Assembly (NCBI GenBank): GCA_016871575.1
Contig: VHCW01000004.1
Span: 1-64,000 of the forward strand
Origin: Verrucomicrobiota bacterium
Lineage (GTDB): Bacteria; Verrucomicrobiota; Verrucomicrobiia; Palsa-1439
Direction: 5' to 3'
DNA: 64,000 nucleotides
Shown: positions 63,174-64,000 of the stretch, piece by piece
Numbering within the stretch: position 1 is the first letter of the stretch
Layout: every line of letters starts with the position of its first letter
Notes under the pieces: model-generated
Seen by the model: the letters and a program-made list of their open reading frames with translations, nothing else
Told to the model about the DNA's origin: nothing
The model's database searches: none
Position numbers and translations under genes: made by a program

Positions 63174-64000
63174 ATGAAACAGACCCCATCGCTACTGCTG
63201 TCGTGCCTCGCACTCTGCCTCACCTCCAACGCCGCCGAGAACTGGCCGCGCTTCCGCGGCCCGTTGGGCACCGGCCATCACGTGGGCGCGCCGCTGCCCA
63301 CCCAGTGGACCGCCGACAACATTCTTTGGCGCGTTGAGTTGAAAGGCGAAGGGCATTCGGCGCCGGTGAATTGGGACCAACGCATCTTCCTCACCGCAGC
63401 CCTAGACAAGGGCGCCGTGCGGCTCGTCTTCGCCCTCGATGCCCGCGATGGGAAATTGCTCTGGGAACAACAAATCCCCTGCGATGCACCGGGCAAGACG
63501 CACAAGATGAACAGCTTCGCCACGCCAACCTGTGTCACCGACGGCCAGCGCGTGGTGGCCTTCCTCGACAAGGCCGGCATCCACTGTTTCGATCTCAACG
63601 GCAAACCGCTTTGGTCGCAAAAGCTGGGGGATTTCCCCGGCCCGTGGGGCATCTCCGCCTCGCCGGTGTTTTCCGGCAATCTCGTCATCCAGAATTGCGA
63701 CGCCCAAGGCGCATCATTCATCGTCGCGCTCGACAAAAACACGGGCAAGATTGTCTGGCGCACACCGCGCGGCGAAAAACCGATGGGCGGCTGGGGCACA
63801 CCCGTGGAAATCCGCGCCGGCGCGCGCGCCGAACTGATTGTCGCCGGCGAACACGGCCTCGACGCCTACGACCCGGCCACCGGCAAATCGCTCTGGTTTT
63901 GCAAGGGATTCAACGGGCGCGGCGAGCCGGGACCGGAGTTTGCCCACGGATTGATTTTCATGTTCAACGGCAAATCCGGCGACATCTACGCCGTCCGCCC
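63174..64000 (+). CDS. BamB/PQQ-like propeller protein, 3' end outside window
   Basis: The frame from the ATG at 63174 has no stop up to the end. It begins with a signal peptide (LLLSCLALCLTSNAAE) and NWPRFRGPLGTGHHVGAPLPTQW, the opening of exported PQQ-like propellers, and continues with blades (ALDARDGKLLWEQQI, IHCFDLNGKPLWSQKL, IVALDKNTGKIVWRTPRGEKP, LDAYDPATGKSLWFCKGF). At least 275 residues are visible. Confidence 0.93.
   Translation, partial: MKQTPSLLLSCLALCLTSNAAENWPRFRGPLGTGHHVGAPLPTQWTADNILWRVELKGEGHSAPVNWDQRIFLTAALDKGAVRLVFALDARDGKLLWEQQIPCDAPGKTHKMNSFATPTCVTDGQRVVAFLDKAGIHCFDLNGKPLWSQKLGDFPGPWGISASPVFSGNLVIQNCDAQGASFIVALDKNTGKIVWRTPRGEKPMGGWGTPVEIRAGARAELIVAGEHGLDAYDPATGKSLWFCKGFNGRGEPGPEFAHGLIFMFNGKSGDIYAVR

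Overview
The window looks like a piece of a Verrucomicrobiota chromosome, probably from the Pedosphaera/Limisphaera side of the phylum. This rests on gene style and not on a marker gene: several Tat-exported Gfo/Idh/MocA oxidoreductases, a DUF1080 protein, BamB/PQQ-type propellers, a tiny lipoprotein with the NENEVSTIPW motif, a Rho factor with a long low-complexity N-terminus, high G+C, and many small palindromic repeats between genes. No rRNA, tRNA or CRISPR array was seen.

Layout. 0.2-5.2 kb: membrane proteins, a multi-PDZ HtrA protease coupled to a catalytically dead sister, and a DUF362 protein. 5.2-8.8 kb: a probable structured small RNA, rho, coaE and an NHL-repeat protein. 8.8-16 kb: an accessory stretch with two copies of an unidentified structured RNA in front of low-GC cargo genes (a MORN lipoprotein; a pair of small membrane proteins), a cluster of miniature palindromic elements, a vapBC-like module, a frameshifted oxidoreductase and a HEAT-repeat protein. 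16-28 kb: purL with an in-frame repeat insertion, oxidoreductases, a BamB-like propeller, a coiled-coil protein, YjbQ and an ETF-QO-like flavoprotein. 28-35.6 kb: rhodanese-cydA-cydB-hpf, a glucan phosphorylase, and a protoglobin-PAS histidine kinase with an NtrC-type sigma54 activator. This combination suggests adaptation to low oxygen or slow growth.

35.6-42.5 kb: a PaaX-like regulator bracketed by two long related palindromes, a DUF1080 protein, a coupled SDR-rlmN-hydrolase run, and an ECF sigma operon flanked by CpxP/Spy-like periplasmic proteins. 42.6-48.9 kb: a defence and toxin-antitoxin island with a Phd/PIN pair, a DUF433 gene with a decayed DUF5615 partner split by a 70-bp miniature element, and a type III-like Res/Mod pair whose mod gene abuts a Fic gene cut off exactly at its active-site motif.

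48.9-64 kb: carbohydrate genes. These are a GH99/WbsX-like protein coupled to a fucose-isomerase-like enzyme; a four-gene operon (oxidoreductase, UroD-like, sugar phosphate isomerase-like, oxidoreductase) divergent from a PAS-AraC regulator; another oxidoreductase; a large esterase; a RIFT-barrel glycan protein; and a BamB-like propeller running off the end.

The most interesting signals are the two-copy structured RNA with compensatory base changes (9004-9177 and 14985-15158), the 20-bp closing-stem RNA upstream of the rho 3' end (5421-5647), and the palindrome-flanked PaaX-like gene (35586-36491).
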